This document shows positions 7,945 to 17,372 of a stretch of DNA of 32,119 nt, in pieces. This DNA is from Abyssibius sp040880065 (GTDB taxonomy: Bacteria; Pseudomonadota; Alphaproteobacteria; Rhodobacterales; Rhodobacteraceae). Each line of letters starts with the position of its first letter. Position 1 is the first letter of the stretch. The translations under genes were made by a program, and so were the position numbers. Below the pieces are notes generated by a model that made no database searches, was not told where the DNA came from, and was given only the letters and a program-made list of their open reading frames with translations. The stretch covers positions 1-32,119 of the forward strand of contig JBBDJE010000024.1 in the NCBI GenBank assembly GCA_040880065.1, in the 5' to 3' direction.

Positions 7945-10900
7945 ATGGCCGGATGGGACAAATTGCGCCATGTCGCGCTGAACGAGGCCCGCAAAGCGCA
8001 AAAACGCGCCCAGCGCGATGCCCGCGCCCGCGAACGTGTTGACCTGCCGCTCATTCTGATCGGGCTTGCAGCACTTGGCTTGGTAGGTGTCGGTGCGGCA
8101 ACGCTGGCCTTCTGGATGGACCGTAACGGCTTTGCCGACCCGCCCGTGCTGCAATCTGCCCCCGATGCCCGGATTTTGGAAAATTTCTATAACAACACCA
8201 CCCCGATAATCGATGCGACCCTGCGCGAAGACCGCCCCATCGCGCTTATCGGCCGCGTCGATGGCCGCGTGCATAGCTACAATCTGCAAACCGGATTGTT
8301 TGCCGATAGTGCCCTGCCCGGCGCGCCCTGGCTCAGCAGCGATCTGGTGTTGCTGGCCGCAGGGTGCGGCGGGTTTATGGATGGCGCATCCGAGGCCTGC
8401 CCCATTGCCGACCAAGCCTTTGCGATAACCGAAGCCGGCGGGCTGGCATGGCAGCAAAACGGCGGCCCGTGGCAGATTGTTATCTCCGATTCCGTTTGGG
8501 TGGGCGCTGGGGGCACGCCCGTTGAACAGGCCGAGCTTACCCATCTTGCCGCCAGCGAAAGCGGCCGCTGGCTTTTGGCGCTGGCAGGCCCACAAGGTGG
8601 CGCCCTGCTCGACCAGACCAACGGGCTGTGGCATGTTCTGGCGGATGAACCCCGGCTGATCGCCCAGCTTTCCGGTGGCGGCGCGCAAGTGCTGGTGCGC
8701 GGCGGCGAGTTCTGGGTGGGCGGGCCGGAGGGGCTTGCCCGCATCGTTCCGGCCATCGACCCCACCCAAGTAGATTGGGTGCAAAGCCCCGGTCTGCGCA
8801 TCCGCGACCTTGCGCTTGACCCCGATAACCGCTTGCTCGTGCTTGCCGAAGCGCCCTGCGCGGCGAATGAGGCCACATGTCTGTCACTGCGGCTGGTTGA
8901 AAGCCTGTCCAGCCCAACGCGGCTGATCGGCGAAACCGCGCGCTTTCCCGCACTCGGCGGCGATAGCGTGCAGCACGCCGCCATTCAGGCGGGTAAAATC
9001 GTCACCCTCGGCGCGGCGGGTGTGCATGTTTACGATATGGGGCTGCACGATTGGGCTTTGCTCGATGCGACCCCGGTCACCACGGTCATAGCGCCGGAAG
9101 GCGGCGCACTGCTGGTTTATGCCGCAGGCGAGCATGTGACTGCGCTGCGCGATGCGGCGGTGGTTGAACAGTGGCAGCCCACCACGCCGGTTGTGCAACT
9201 CGTTTCGCTTGAAGCCGGCCGGCTTTTGGGGCTGGGCGAAAACGGCCAAGTGATAGATATCCGCACCAACACTGCACTGGATGCCGCCAACACGGCGCTG
9301 CCCGAAAACACCGTGTTCACCAGCGGCGCAAGCGTTGATAACATCGTTCTCATGCGTGCAGAAACCGGCATGCTGCTGCATGATGCCGCGCGTCGGCGCT
9401 ATAGCTGGATTTCTGCCAGCGACCTTCCGGATGCCTTTACCCAAACGGCCCGGCTTCATGCCGCCGACGGGGTCTTCTGGCTGGCCGACGATCTCAGCGG
9501 GGCCGTGTCGCGCCTTGTGGTAGACGGTGATTTTCCGCAACAAACCCTGCGCGCCGTCGCGGTTGAAAGCCCGCTTGCGCCCCTGCCCGCACCCCTGCGC
9601 AGTGTCACGCCTGGCCCGAACGGTCTTTCGGTGGTTGACAGCGAAAGCCGTGGCTACAGGCTGCGCGCAGCAAATGACGATCAGGCCGCGCTCAGCCCGC
9701 TGAGCGGCCCGCCGCGCGGGTTTCCGGTGCGCTTTAGCACCGCAGCGGCAACCGAAAACCAGATCACCTTCGCGACGGCATCCTCCTTTCAAACCTATAA
9801 CCTCGCCAGCCGAAGCTGGTCGCTGCTCGCCCCGTTCGAGGCGCTGTCGCCCGTTACCGATATTGCCACGCTCGGCACGCGCTTGCTTTACCGCAGCGCG
9901 GATGGTCGCATCGCAGCCGTTGACGATCCGCAAGCGCCATTGCTCGGCAATGGCCCTGCCGCCGCCATTGGCCTTGCAGAATTGAGCGATGCGCAACTGC
10001 ATGATGGCCAGCTTTACCTTGCGGGCGCGGGGCAAGTGCAGGCCTACATTCCGGCGCGGCGCGCCTTTGGCGGCAGTTGGGCGGGGGGGTCCGGCGCTGT
10101 GCGTCTGCTTGGGCTGCGCGCCGGTTTGCCTGCATGGATCTCGGGCCAGACCCTGTTTTTTGGCGACGCGCCGCAATCCGATGCCAGCCTGCTGGGCGCG
10201 TGGCAAAGCGGCGATGGCATTGTGGCCCATGCGCAGGCACCCGAAGGGGCTTACGCGGTGTTCTGGCCCGATCTGGCGGGCGAGCCGACCTGCTATTTCC
10301 GCTCGGCCCAAGCGCCTTTGGGCCGGATCATCGACGCAGCACTTTTGCCCAGCGGCGATGTTGTGGTGGCCGCAAGCGGCGGTGCGGGTATCTATTCGCC
10401 GCAGTTTCACCGCTGGCTGAGCCTTGGCAATATGCCAAGCGATGAAACAACCCGGCTTTACCAGTTCGGCGCGCATCTGGTGGCCACAACCGCCACAACG
10501 CTACAGGCATTACCGCTGCGCGACCTGCCCAATGCCAGTTCCTGCGCCCTACCCGCGCTTGTGCTTGAATGGGAAACCACGCTGACGGCGCAAACCGTTG
10601 CCGCCTCGGCCACGGCGCGCAATGTGGCTGTGCTGGGCAGTGACGGGCGCGTGCAGATCTGGGCCGATGGTGTGCTTGGCCAGCGTCTGCCCGCCACCGG
10701 CGACGCCCCCGACCCGGCCAGCCTGCGCCGCGTTTACACAACCGATAACGGGCTGGCCTTCACCACGCTCAACGCCGTTTGGCACTATGACCTAGCGGCG
10801 CGGCAATGGCAGCAAACCCGCCTTGAGGGCCTGCCCGCCGATATTATCGAGGCCGACCTTACCGACCTTACGCCGCGCGGCGCAGCACTTACCTTATGGA

Positions 10901-13900
10901 GCGCGAGCGGCCGTTCTTACGGCGCTGCATGGGCGTTAGGGCAGGTAACGCTGAGGCCAGAGCTGCTCACCCCCATCGCCCTGCCCGCCATCACCACCCC
11001 GCCCGAGGCCATTCTCGACATTGCCCAATCTGACGGTTTTTGGGCCGTTGCCAGCGAAACGCGGCTGGAACTGGCGCGCATGGATGCGCCCGGCTTCACA
11101 TGGTATCTTGACCTGCCCCAGCCCGGTTTCCGGCCCATGCCCTATCGCATTGGCCGTTCGCTTGCTTTGGTTGAAGGTGGTGAAACCGCGCCCGAAACCC
11201 TGTGGATTTTTCCGCAAAGCGCCACCGTGCCGCAAATGCGCGGGGCGCTGCAAACACTGGCCTATCGCTACAGTTTGGCTGATGACCGCGGCTATCTTCT
11301 GGCAGCCGACGGGTTGAGCCTTACGCGTATCGCCGCAAATGGCGCTGTATATGATTGCCCCGTGCGCCTTGGCGATGCCGCGCCGCAGAACTGCGTTGAA
11401 ACGCTGGCCGCCCCGCTCAACCTGAACAGCGCAAATGCCCGCATCATTGCGCATGGCAACGGGTATCTGGTGGCCGACGGCCCCCGTCTCGTCTGGCTGA
11501 ATCAGCAATGGCGCGGCGCGCTCACCATTAACGGCCCCGCACCCCGGCCCGATGCCCGCTATTTTGCCGGTACCGGTGGCACACTGCTGGTGCATGAAGG
11601 CGCAGGCAAGGCGCTTTGGGCAATATCGCCTTCGCTCCAACCTGTGCGTATCGCAGAAACAATCGACCAGATCGGCAGTATCGACGATCGCATTTTTCTC
11701 GCCGAAGGTGCTAACATCACCGAACTTTCCGGCACCAGCCGCCACCCTCTCGCACCGCTGGCAGAAGGTGCGGTTCTTGCATCCGGCCTTGTTGTGGGCG
11801 AACGCCCGTCGCTGCACTATCTTAGCGCGCGCGGCACCGTGCATGACGCGCTCGACAATGGTGCGCAAATCGTAACGCGGCTGGAATTTTCTGCCGATAG
11901 CACGGTTATTCTGCCGGGGCGCTGGGCTGCCCCGAACGGCACTCCGCAGGCTGGCTATTGGGTGCAAAACGCCGCCGGTCAGGTGAATTTCATCTATGAC
12001 GCGCTTTGCGCCGACAGTGCCGATGGCACGCCCATACCCTGCCAGAAACAGGCGCTTGCCGCGCCCTTCACCCTGCCAGCGGGCGCCAGCTTGCGCGGGG
12101 TTGCGGGCGCACCGGCTGCGCCCGTTCTGCTGACCGACAGCCAGCGCATCACCCTGCCGCGCCCCGCCACAGGCGATAGCGCAGGCACCGCCGCGACACA
12201 ACAAAATGACCCCGCACTCGCCACATACTGGCCCGCCCCCGATGAGCGCCGCGCGCAAACCGGCACTCTTCAAGGCGAGATTGTGGCCTTTGGCGAAGGC
12301 TTCGAGCTTGCCCCTGCGCGCATTGCCGGTGCCTCAAGTCGCCTGCAACTGCGCGACGGGGCAGGCAATATTCATGCAAGCGGCCAGAGCGACCTTGCCC
12401 CATGGGCCGCGCTCAACCTGACATGGCTGAACTGGGCGCGCGACAGCGGCACAATCACCTTCAATCACAGCACCACACCCTTGTCGCTTTCGCCTGCCGA
12501 GGCGCTGCGCGATGGCCAGTTCCTGCCCGCCTTGCCGGGCCGCGCCGCCATGCTCAACGCATCGGGCGCCTTTAGCTGGCTTAACGAGGCCGGGCTCTGG
12601 CGCTATGCCAACAGCCTGTCCGGCCCCTCGCCCGTGCTCGCCAAAGCCTTTGACCTCCCCACAGGGCTTGCCCATGGCCAGTTCCTTATGGGTGCAGGCG
12701 TGGGGGTTGATGCGCAAACCGGCGCCGAGGTTCAAACCGCCGATTCCCGCACCATCACACGTGACCGGCTCAGCATTTCGGAAAACCTGCAAAACGCGCA
12801 GATCAGCGCCACAATCACCCGCCCCGACGGTGAAAGCCTGAACGCGTTTCAAAGCGCGGGTTTTGTGTTTGACACCCGCCACGCGCTTGGCTGGCTCAAT
12901 GGCCAGCCGGTGCTTGTTACCCCTATCGGGCTTTCATCGCTTGCGCGGTTTGACGGCTTCATCGCCAGCCCGCTGCCAAGTGCAAGGCCCAGCGCCATTG
13001 TCGAGCATGAAGGCCAGAGCTATGCGCAAACCGCGGGGCGCTGGTTTAGCCACACGGCCAATGGCTGGTCCGAAGCGGCAGACCCGCTGGCACAGCGCCG
13101 CATGCTTTCGGCCGCGGGGCTGCATTGGGATATGGCCGCATCCGGCCCGGTTTTCACCCCAATTATCGCGGGCGAAACATGGCGCGCGCAGCGCTATGGC
13201 AATGCTTTTACGGCTGATGATTTTCGCGCCATCGCCGCAACGCCGCAACAGCTTGTGCTGACCACAGCGCTTGGCACCCACGCCCTGCCCGATGCGACAG
13301 CGCTTTACAGCCTGCCCGCGCCGCTTGCAGGCCAAGCCCCGCTTGGCAGGCTCGATGCCGCCACTCTCGCGCCCGACAGTTTCGTGCTGTTTGGCCGCAA
13401 CGAGGCCGGTGCGCTGGTAGAATGGCTGGGGGCCGCACGTGGCTGGCAACCGATAAGCCACGCGGGCCACCCCGATGCCGCGCGCCGCGTGGTTGATGGC
13501 GATGGTTTCACCATTGCGCTTGCCGCCACCGCTTCCCCCCAGGCCTTGCGCGAGGTGGCGCTGATAGATGGCAGCCGCCAGATGCAGGCCTTTAGCTGGC
13601 AAGCGGGCGAGCATATGCCCTTTGACCGCGCCCAAGCGCTTTATGCCGAGGGCGACAGCCTGCTCATCGCGACCGATTTTGCGTTGCGCCGCCTAACCTT
13701 TGCAGGTGCGGCCGTTACCGGTGATGAATTCTTCGTCGCACCGCGCGGCTTTGGCACCAGCACGCGGCCAAACGGTGCGGGCTTCACCCAAATCGGCCGG
13801 CCTGCAGATGCGCCCGAACAGCTCGTCGCGCTCAATGCCGAGGGCGCGTGCCTTGCCTTTGAAACCGCAGCCGCCACTCCGCAAAACTGCGCCACGGCGT

Positions 13901-16362
13901 TCTCGCTAAACAGCCGCAGCGTGCTGGCAACACCCTTCTGGAACTGGGCCAAATCCGCCACTGCGCTGAACGGCGCATATTTGTTGAGCGATGGCACGGA
14001 ACTGCCCATCGACGTTTCCACCCTTGCCACCTTCCCGCATGACCGTTTGCAAGCCGCCATGCTCTGCAACGGGCAAAGCCGTGAGTTATGGGCCGATGGG
14101 GCAATTCTGGCCAGCGGCCCGCTTGGGCAAGCCCCCGCCCAGCCATTGCCACAAGCCCCCTATATGCAGCTTTATTGCCAAACCGCCCCGGCCCGGCTCG
14201 ATCATGGCAAGCATTTGCCAGCGGGCACCTATGTCACCGGCCCGTTTTCGGCCTTGCACCTTGGCGATACCGACGCAACAGCTTTGCCCGCCACGCTCGG
14301 CACTGCGGCACGCAACTTTGCACGGGGCGCCCTTGGCTATGACAGCCCCAATCTGCGTATCACCACCGGCCCTGCAGCCACCGCTTTCCAGCATTACTGG
14401 AGCGATGATCTCTGGCGCGCGATGCCGCTTGCAAACGGGTTGCCCGCGCTTGAAACCACGCTGGCGCTGGCCGCGCAGGGCGACGCACTTTTGCGCCTCA
14501 CCCCGTTGGGGTTTGTGCGCCACAATCAGGCCACAGCCGACCTGTCGCTTAACCCTGCCACCCTGTCCATCCAGTCCGGCGACAGCCCCGAGGCTTTGGC
14601 AGGCTGCGCGCCAGCGCGCATTGAAACCGCAAATGGCAACCATCAGGCCAGCCCGCCGCTGGCAGGCAACCCCGTGCAATTCACCTGCGCCGATGGCAGC
14701 GCATGGCGTATGGATGACCCGAACCAAGCGCTTGGCGCATTGGTTGCGCTTGCCGACAACCCTTTCAAAACCCGCACCTATATCAACACACCAAGCCAGT
14801 TGCGCTGGGATATCACCGATGGCACCAGCAGCATCAGCCTGCATGACGCGCCGGTTACGCTTGAGGCGGGCCGTTTCTCGCTTGATAACTACCAACAGAT
14901 CGCAGCGCCCTTTGCCGGCCAGTTGGAATTGCTCAACCCTGCAGGCTGGTGGAGCTTGCCCGCCGGCGCGCCGCATTTTGATGCCGCAACCCGCCCGGCC
15001 GATTTTGCAAATGCCGCCAATGTCACCGGTTTCGCCCGCCAGCGCGATAGTGATGGCAACCCCCAGCTTTGCGCAACGACGCCCGAGGAAGACCGCATCA
15101 TCCGCCCCGGCCAGTTCCCCCGCCTGGTTGAATTCTGCGCCGATGATCAGGGGCGCGATGCGATCTGGGCCTATGCGGCTGCCCGCAGCCAGCCGCCATT
15201 GGCCACCGGCACCAGCCTCAGCCGCGCGGCGATCAACCGGCAATTGCTTGCGGGCCGCTTTGCCGACCTCACCATCACCTCGCCGCCGGTTTTTGCCGGG
15301 CACGACGCCGAGTTTGGCGCACGCTACACGCTGGCCACCCCGTTCGGGTTTGTGCTGGCCGACGAAAACTTCGCGCGTCTTGGCATTCTGAACTTGCCGC
15401 ACAGGGCCATTGCGCTGGCGCATCGTGACCTTTCCGGCGCCAGCCCGGTCAGCGGCGAAAGTGCCGCGGAAATGTCGCGCGAGGTGCTGGAAAGCTGCCC
15501 TGCCTTGCCCATTGCCATGGCGCTGATACCCCCCGGCCAAACGCCGCGTCGCGCCGAGTATGAAAGCGACCGCGTTATCCGCCTGTTCGCCACCCGCCCC
15601 GAAGGCGGCACCGCATTGCTGCGGCTTGACTGTCAAACCGGCGCGATTGTCACCGCTGCCGACCTGCCGCTTGGCAGCCGATTGCGCTATGATACGGTTG
15701 ATGCCAACCTGCCCGGCGCCACGGGCCACGCCCAGATCACCATCGAAAACGGCAATGTCTGGCTATCAGGTGGCGGCGACAGCGCGCTTGAGCTTGGCAC
15801 GATCGGCAATAGCGCGCCTGTCAGCATTATTGCGCGTGGCGGGCTTGCGGTGACTCTGATTGTTACGCGGCAATCGCTGTTCCTCATCGACACCGATGCA
15901 GCGATCACCGCGCTCACACGCTCGCCAGCCGCAATGGAGGAAACAGTAGCGCCTATGCCGCAAGCAGCGCCAGAGCCGACACCCGAGCCAGAGCCGGAAA
16001 CCCCCGCCGAAGAGGAAAGCGAAGCCAGCCCGCCTGTCTCGATCTGGGGCGCGCAGGCGGCAGGTGAACCTGCCCAAGAGGCGGAAGCGCCAGCCACCGG
16101 ACCCCAGACTGGTAGTGCCAACGCAACAACTGCCCCACCCCGCGCAGATGGTAACACACCGGCAGTGCTCACAAGCGCGCAGATCACCAACCTGCAACTT
16201 GCGCTCAAGGCGCGCATCTTTCCGGCGCTACAGCTCACCGGCGCGCTTGATGACAGCACCTCTGCCGCCATGATCCGTTTCCAGCGCAGCATCAGCGCGC
16301 CGCCCACCGGCATCCCGACCGTTGCGCAATACGAGCTTCTGACTGGCGAGGTCTTGCCATGA
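7945..16362 (+). CDS. Giant membrane-anchored beta-propeller-like protein with C-terminal peptidoglycan-binding domain
   Basis: The product is 2805 residues. A basic cytoplasmic head (1-32) is followed by one TM helix (about 33-57), predicting that the rest is periplasmic. Residues about 60-2660 are strand-rich, Gly/Asp/Ala-rich repeats typical of beta-propellers. A recurrent blade-like motif (hydrophobic-x-Y/H-D/N, five or six residues, then Trp or aromatic) appears around residues 220-236, 357-370, 478-490, 613-625, 814-827 and 944-957. All 20 cysteines lie after the TM helix. Ten consecutive pairs can be drawn, five of them C-x(6-12)-C hairpins, as expected for disulfides. Residues 2665-2739 are a Pro/Glu/Ala linker. 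Residues about 2740-2805 match the PG_binding_1 fold (LQLALKARI, TGALDDSTSAAMIRFQR, PPTGIPTVAQYELL). It starts 1 nt after the previous stop. Confidence 0.93.
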   Translation: MAGWDKLRHVALNEARKAQKRAQRDARARERVDLPLILIGLAALGLVGVGAATLAFWMDRNGFADPPVLQSAPDARILENFYNNTTPIIDATLREDRPIALIGRVDGRVHSYNLQTGLFADSALPGAPWLSSDLVLLAAGCGGFMDGASEACPIADQAFAITEAGGLAWQQNGGPWQIVISDSVWVGAGGTPVEQAELTHLAASESGRWLLALAGPQGGALLDQTNGLWHVLADEPRLIAQLSGGGAQVLVRGGEFWVGGPEGLARIVPAIDPTQVDWVQSPGLRIRDLALDPDNRLLVLAEAPCAANEATCLSLRLVESLSSPTRLIGETARFPALGGDSVQHAAIQAGKIVTLGAAGVHVYDMGLHDWALLDATPVTTVIAPEGGALLVYAAGEHVTALRDAAVVEQWQPTTPVVQLVSLEAGRLLGLGENGQVIDIRTNTALDAANTALPENTVFTSGASVDNIVLMRAETGMLLHDAARRRYSWISASDLPDAFTQTARLHAADGVFWLADDLSGAVSRLVVDGDFPQQTLRAVAVESPLAPLPAPLRSVTPGPNGLSVVDSESRGYRLRAANDDQAALSPLSGPPRGFPVRFSTAAATENQITFATASSFQTYNLASRSWSLLAPFEALSPVTDIATLGTRLLYRSADGRIAAVDDPQAPLLGNGPAAAIGLAELSDAQLHDGQLYLAGAGQVQAYIPARRAFGGSWAGGSGAVRLLGLRAGLPAWISGQTLFFGDAPQSDASLLGAWQSGDGIVAHAQAPEGAYAVFWPDLAGEPTCYFRSAQAPLGRIIDAALLPSGDVVVAASGGAGIYSPQFHRWLSLGNMPSDETTRLYQFGAHLVATTATTLQALPLRDLPNASSCALPALVLEWETTLTAQTVAASATARNVAVLGSDGRVQIWADGVLGQRLPATGDAPDPASLRRVYTTDNGLAFTTLNAVWHYDLAARQWQQTRLEGLPADIIEADLTDLTPRGAALTLWSASGRSYGAAWALGQVTLRPELLTPIALPAITTPPEAILDIAQSDGFWAVASETRLELARMDAPGFTWYLDLPQPGFRPMPYRIGRSLALVEGGETAPETLWIFPQSATVPQMRGALQTLAYRYSLADDRGYLLAADGLSLTRIAANGAVYDCPVRLGDAAPQNCVETLAAPLNLNSANARIIAHGNGYLVADGPRLVWLNQQWRGALTINGPAPRPDARYFAGTGGTLLVHEGAGKALWAISPSLQPVRIAETIDQIGSIDDRIFLAEGANITELSGTSRHPLAPLAEGAVLASGLVVGERPSLHYLSARGTVHDALDNGAQIVTRLEFSADSTVILPGRWAAPNGTPQAGYWVQNAAGQVNFIYDALCADSADGTPIPCQKQALAAPFTLPAGASLRGVAGAPAAPVLLTDSQRITLPRPATGDSAGTAATQQNDPALATYWPAPDERRAQTGTLQGEIVAFGEGFELAPARIAGASSRLQLRDGAGNIHASGQSDLAPWAALNLTWLNWARDSGTITFNHSTTPLSLSPAEALRDGQFLPALPGRAAMLNASGAFSWLNEAGLWRYANSLSGPSPVLAKAFDLPTGLAHGQFLMGAGVGVDAQTGAEVQTADSRTITRDRLSISENLQNAQISATITRPDGESLNAFQSAGFVFDTRHALGWLNGQPVLVTPIGLSSLARFDGFIASPLPSARPSAIVEHEGQSYAQTAGRWFSHTANGWSEAADPLAQRRMLSAAGLHWDMAASGPVFTPIIAGETWRAQRYGNAFTADDFRAIAATPQQLVLTTALGTHALPDATALYSLPAPLAGQAPLGRLDAATLAPDSFVLFGRNEAGALVEWLGAARGWQPISHAGHPDAARRVVDGDGFTIALAATASPQALREVALIDGSRQMQAFSWQAGEHMPFDRAQALYAEGDSLLIATDFALRRLTFAGAAVTGDEFFVAPRGFGTSTRPNGAGFTQIGRPADAPEQLVALNAEGACLAFETAAATPQNCATAFSLNSRSVLATPFWNWAKSATALNGAYLLSDGTELPIDVSTLATFPHDRLQAAMLCNGQSRELWADGAILASGPLGQAPAQPLPQAPYMQLYCQTAPARLDHGKHLPAGTYVTGPFSALHLGDTDATALPATLGTAARNFARGALGYDSPNLRITTGPAATAFQHYWSDDLWRAMPLANGLPALETTLALAAQGDALLRLTPLGFVRHNQATADLSLNPATLSIQSGDSPEALAGCAPARIETANGNHQASPPLAGNPVQFTCADGSAWRMDDPNQALGALVALADNPFKTRTYINTPSQLRWDITDGTSSISLHDAPVTLEAGRFSLDNYQQIAAPFAGQLELLNPAGWWSLPAGAPHFDAATRPADFANAANVTGFARQRDSDGNPQLCATTPEEDRIIRPGQFPRLVEFCADDQGRDAIWAYAAARSQPPLATGTSLSRAAINRQLLAGRFADLTITSPPVFAGHDAEFGARYTLATPFGFVLADENFARLGILNLPHRAIALAHRDLSGASPVSGESAAEMSREVLESCPALPIAMALIPPGQTPRRAEYESDRVIRLFATRPEGGTALLRLDCQTGAIVTAADLPLGSRLRYDTVDANLPGATGHAQITIENGNVWLSGGGDSALELGTIGNSAPVSIIARGGLAVTLIVTRQSLFLIDTDAAITALTRSPAAMEETVAPMPQAAPEPTPEPEPETPAEEESEASPPVSIWGAQAAGEPAQEAEAPATGPQTGSANATTAPPRADGNTPAVLTSAQITNLQLALKARIFPALQLTGALDDSTSAAMIRFQRSISAPPTGIPTVAQYELLTGEVLP

Positions 16363-17372
16363 GCGGCCTGAACCTGCTGCTCGATCTGCCCGCCGCCGGC
16401 CCGTTGCGCATTGTGAAGGCCGAAACCGGCACGCATTTGCGCGGCCGCCTCAACCCTGCTTACCGGTTCGAGCAGTTGCACTATCCGGCAACGCTCAGCT
16501 ACAAAACCCGCCGTGGCCGCTCCACGCCGCCAGCGCTCGATCTGGCATTCCAGCTCCCCGATCTGTGGTGGATCGACAAAACCGGCCAGCGCATCGACAT
16601 GGCGGCGCTTGACATTGGCACGCAACTCAACGAGGCGGCGACCGAGATCAGCCAAAAGCTCAACGCTGTTTTGCTGCTGCCCCGCAGCGCGCATCAGGCC
16701 CGGCGCCTGCGGCTGGCCCCGATTGATTATCATGGCGAGGCCCCGCCCCGCCCCGAACCGCAAAACGCCGACCAGAACGAAGCGCCCGAGGCTGAAGCGC
16801 CCGCCCAAAGCTTTCGGCAGGCGCATAGCAAATGGCTGCTCGATTGCGCACTCGCCGCCGAAGCCCGCCGCCAGCGCCCCCCACAGCTTGCCGCAGATAT
16901 GCTCAAAGCGCGGCTGCAAGGGCTGCTTGGCCAGTTCGACCGCCCCGCAAACATGCAGCTTTCTGCGCATTTCGAGGCCGGGACGAACCAGCTCGACTTT
17001 ACCCTCGCCGTGCCCGCAAGCCTTGCGCATAAAGAGTTCAGCTTCATCGCCGAAGGCCCGCTTATCCGTTTGGAGATGGACACAACAATGCTGCTATCGC
17101 GCATCGCAATGCTGCGCGAAATCGCTGTCTCGCACCTTATGGCCGTTGCGCGTTGCCTGAATTTGGCGCTGCAATATTATGCGCCGCGCATGGTCGGCAA
17201 GGTGCAGGTCATGACCGATACAGGGCCGCAGGCCGTGCTTGGCCTCACAATTCTGCCGCAGGCATGGGGGTTGGATATTCCCACCCTCGCCAAACAACCC
17301 GCCGAAACCCTGCTAAACCCAGGGCTGGAAACCCTACGCTGCGACATCAACAACGATATCTCGCTCGACTAG
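16359..17372 (+). CDS. Hypothetical soluble protein, last gene of the operon
   Basis: The product is 337 residues with no signal peptide or membrane segment. An N-terminal strand-rich part (about 1-120) contains WWIDKTGQRIDM (about 69-80). An acidic/Pro-rich linker (about 126-152) separates it from a helical middle and a strand-rich end. It contains only three cysteines, unlike the paired pattern of the giant protein before it, so a cytoplasmic location is likely. The start overlaps the end of the giant gene in ATGA after a GAGG. The TAG stop lies in CTAG at 17369-17372, shared with the opposite-strand permease. No family recognised. Confidence 0.8.
   Translation: MSGLNLLLDLPAAGPLRIVKAETGTHLRGRLNPAYRFEQLHYPATLSYKTRRGRSTPPALDLAFQLPDLWWIDKTGQRIDMAALDIGTQLNEAATEISQKLNAVLLLPRSAHQARRLRLAPIDYHGEAPPRPEPQNADQNEAPEAEAPAQSFRQAHSKWLLDCALAAEARRQRPPQLAADMLKARLQGLLGQFDRPANMQLSAHFEAGTNQLDFTLAVPASLAHKEFSFIAEGPLIRLEMDTTMLLSRIAMLREIAVSHLMAVARCLNLALQYYAPRMVGKVQVMTDTGPQAVLGLTILPQAWGLDIPTLAKQPAETLLNPGLETLRCDINNDISLD

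Noticed and set aside
8884..15729. Several long minus-strand frames opposite the giant propeller gene (8884-10476, 10936-12273, 14086-15729)
   Set aside because: The plus strand has one uninterrupted 2805-codon frame with a coherent domain plan; the opposite frames are Arg/Gly/Ala/Gln-rich shadows.
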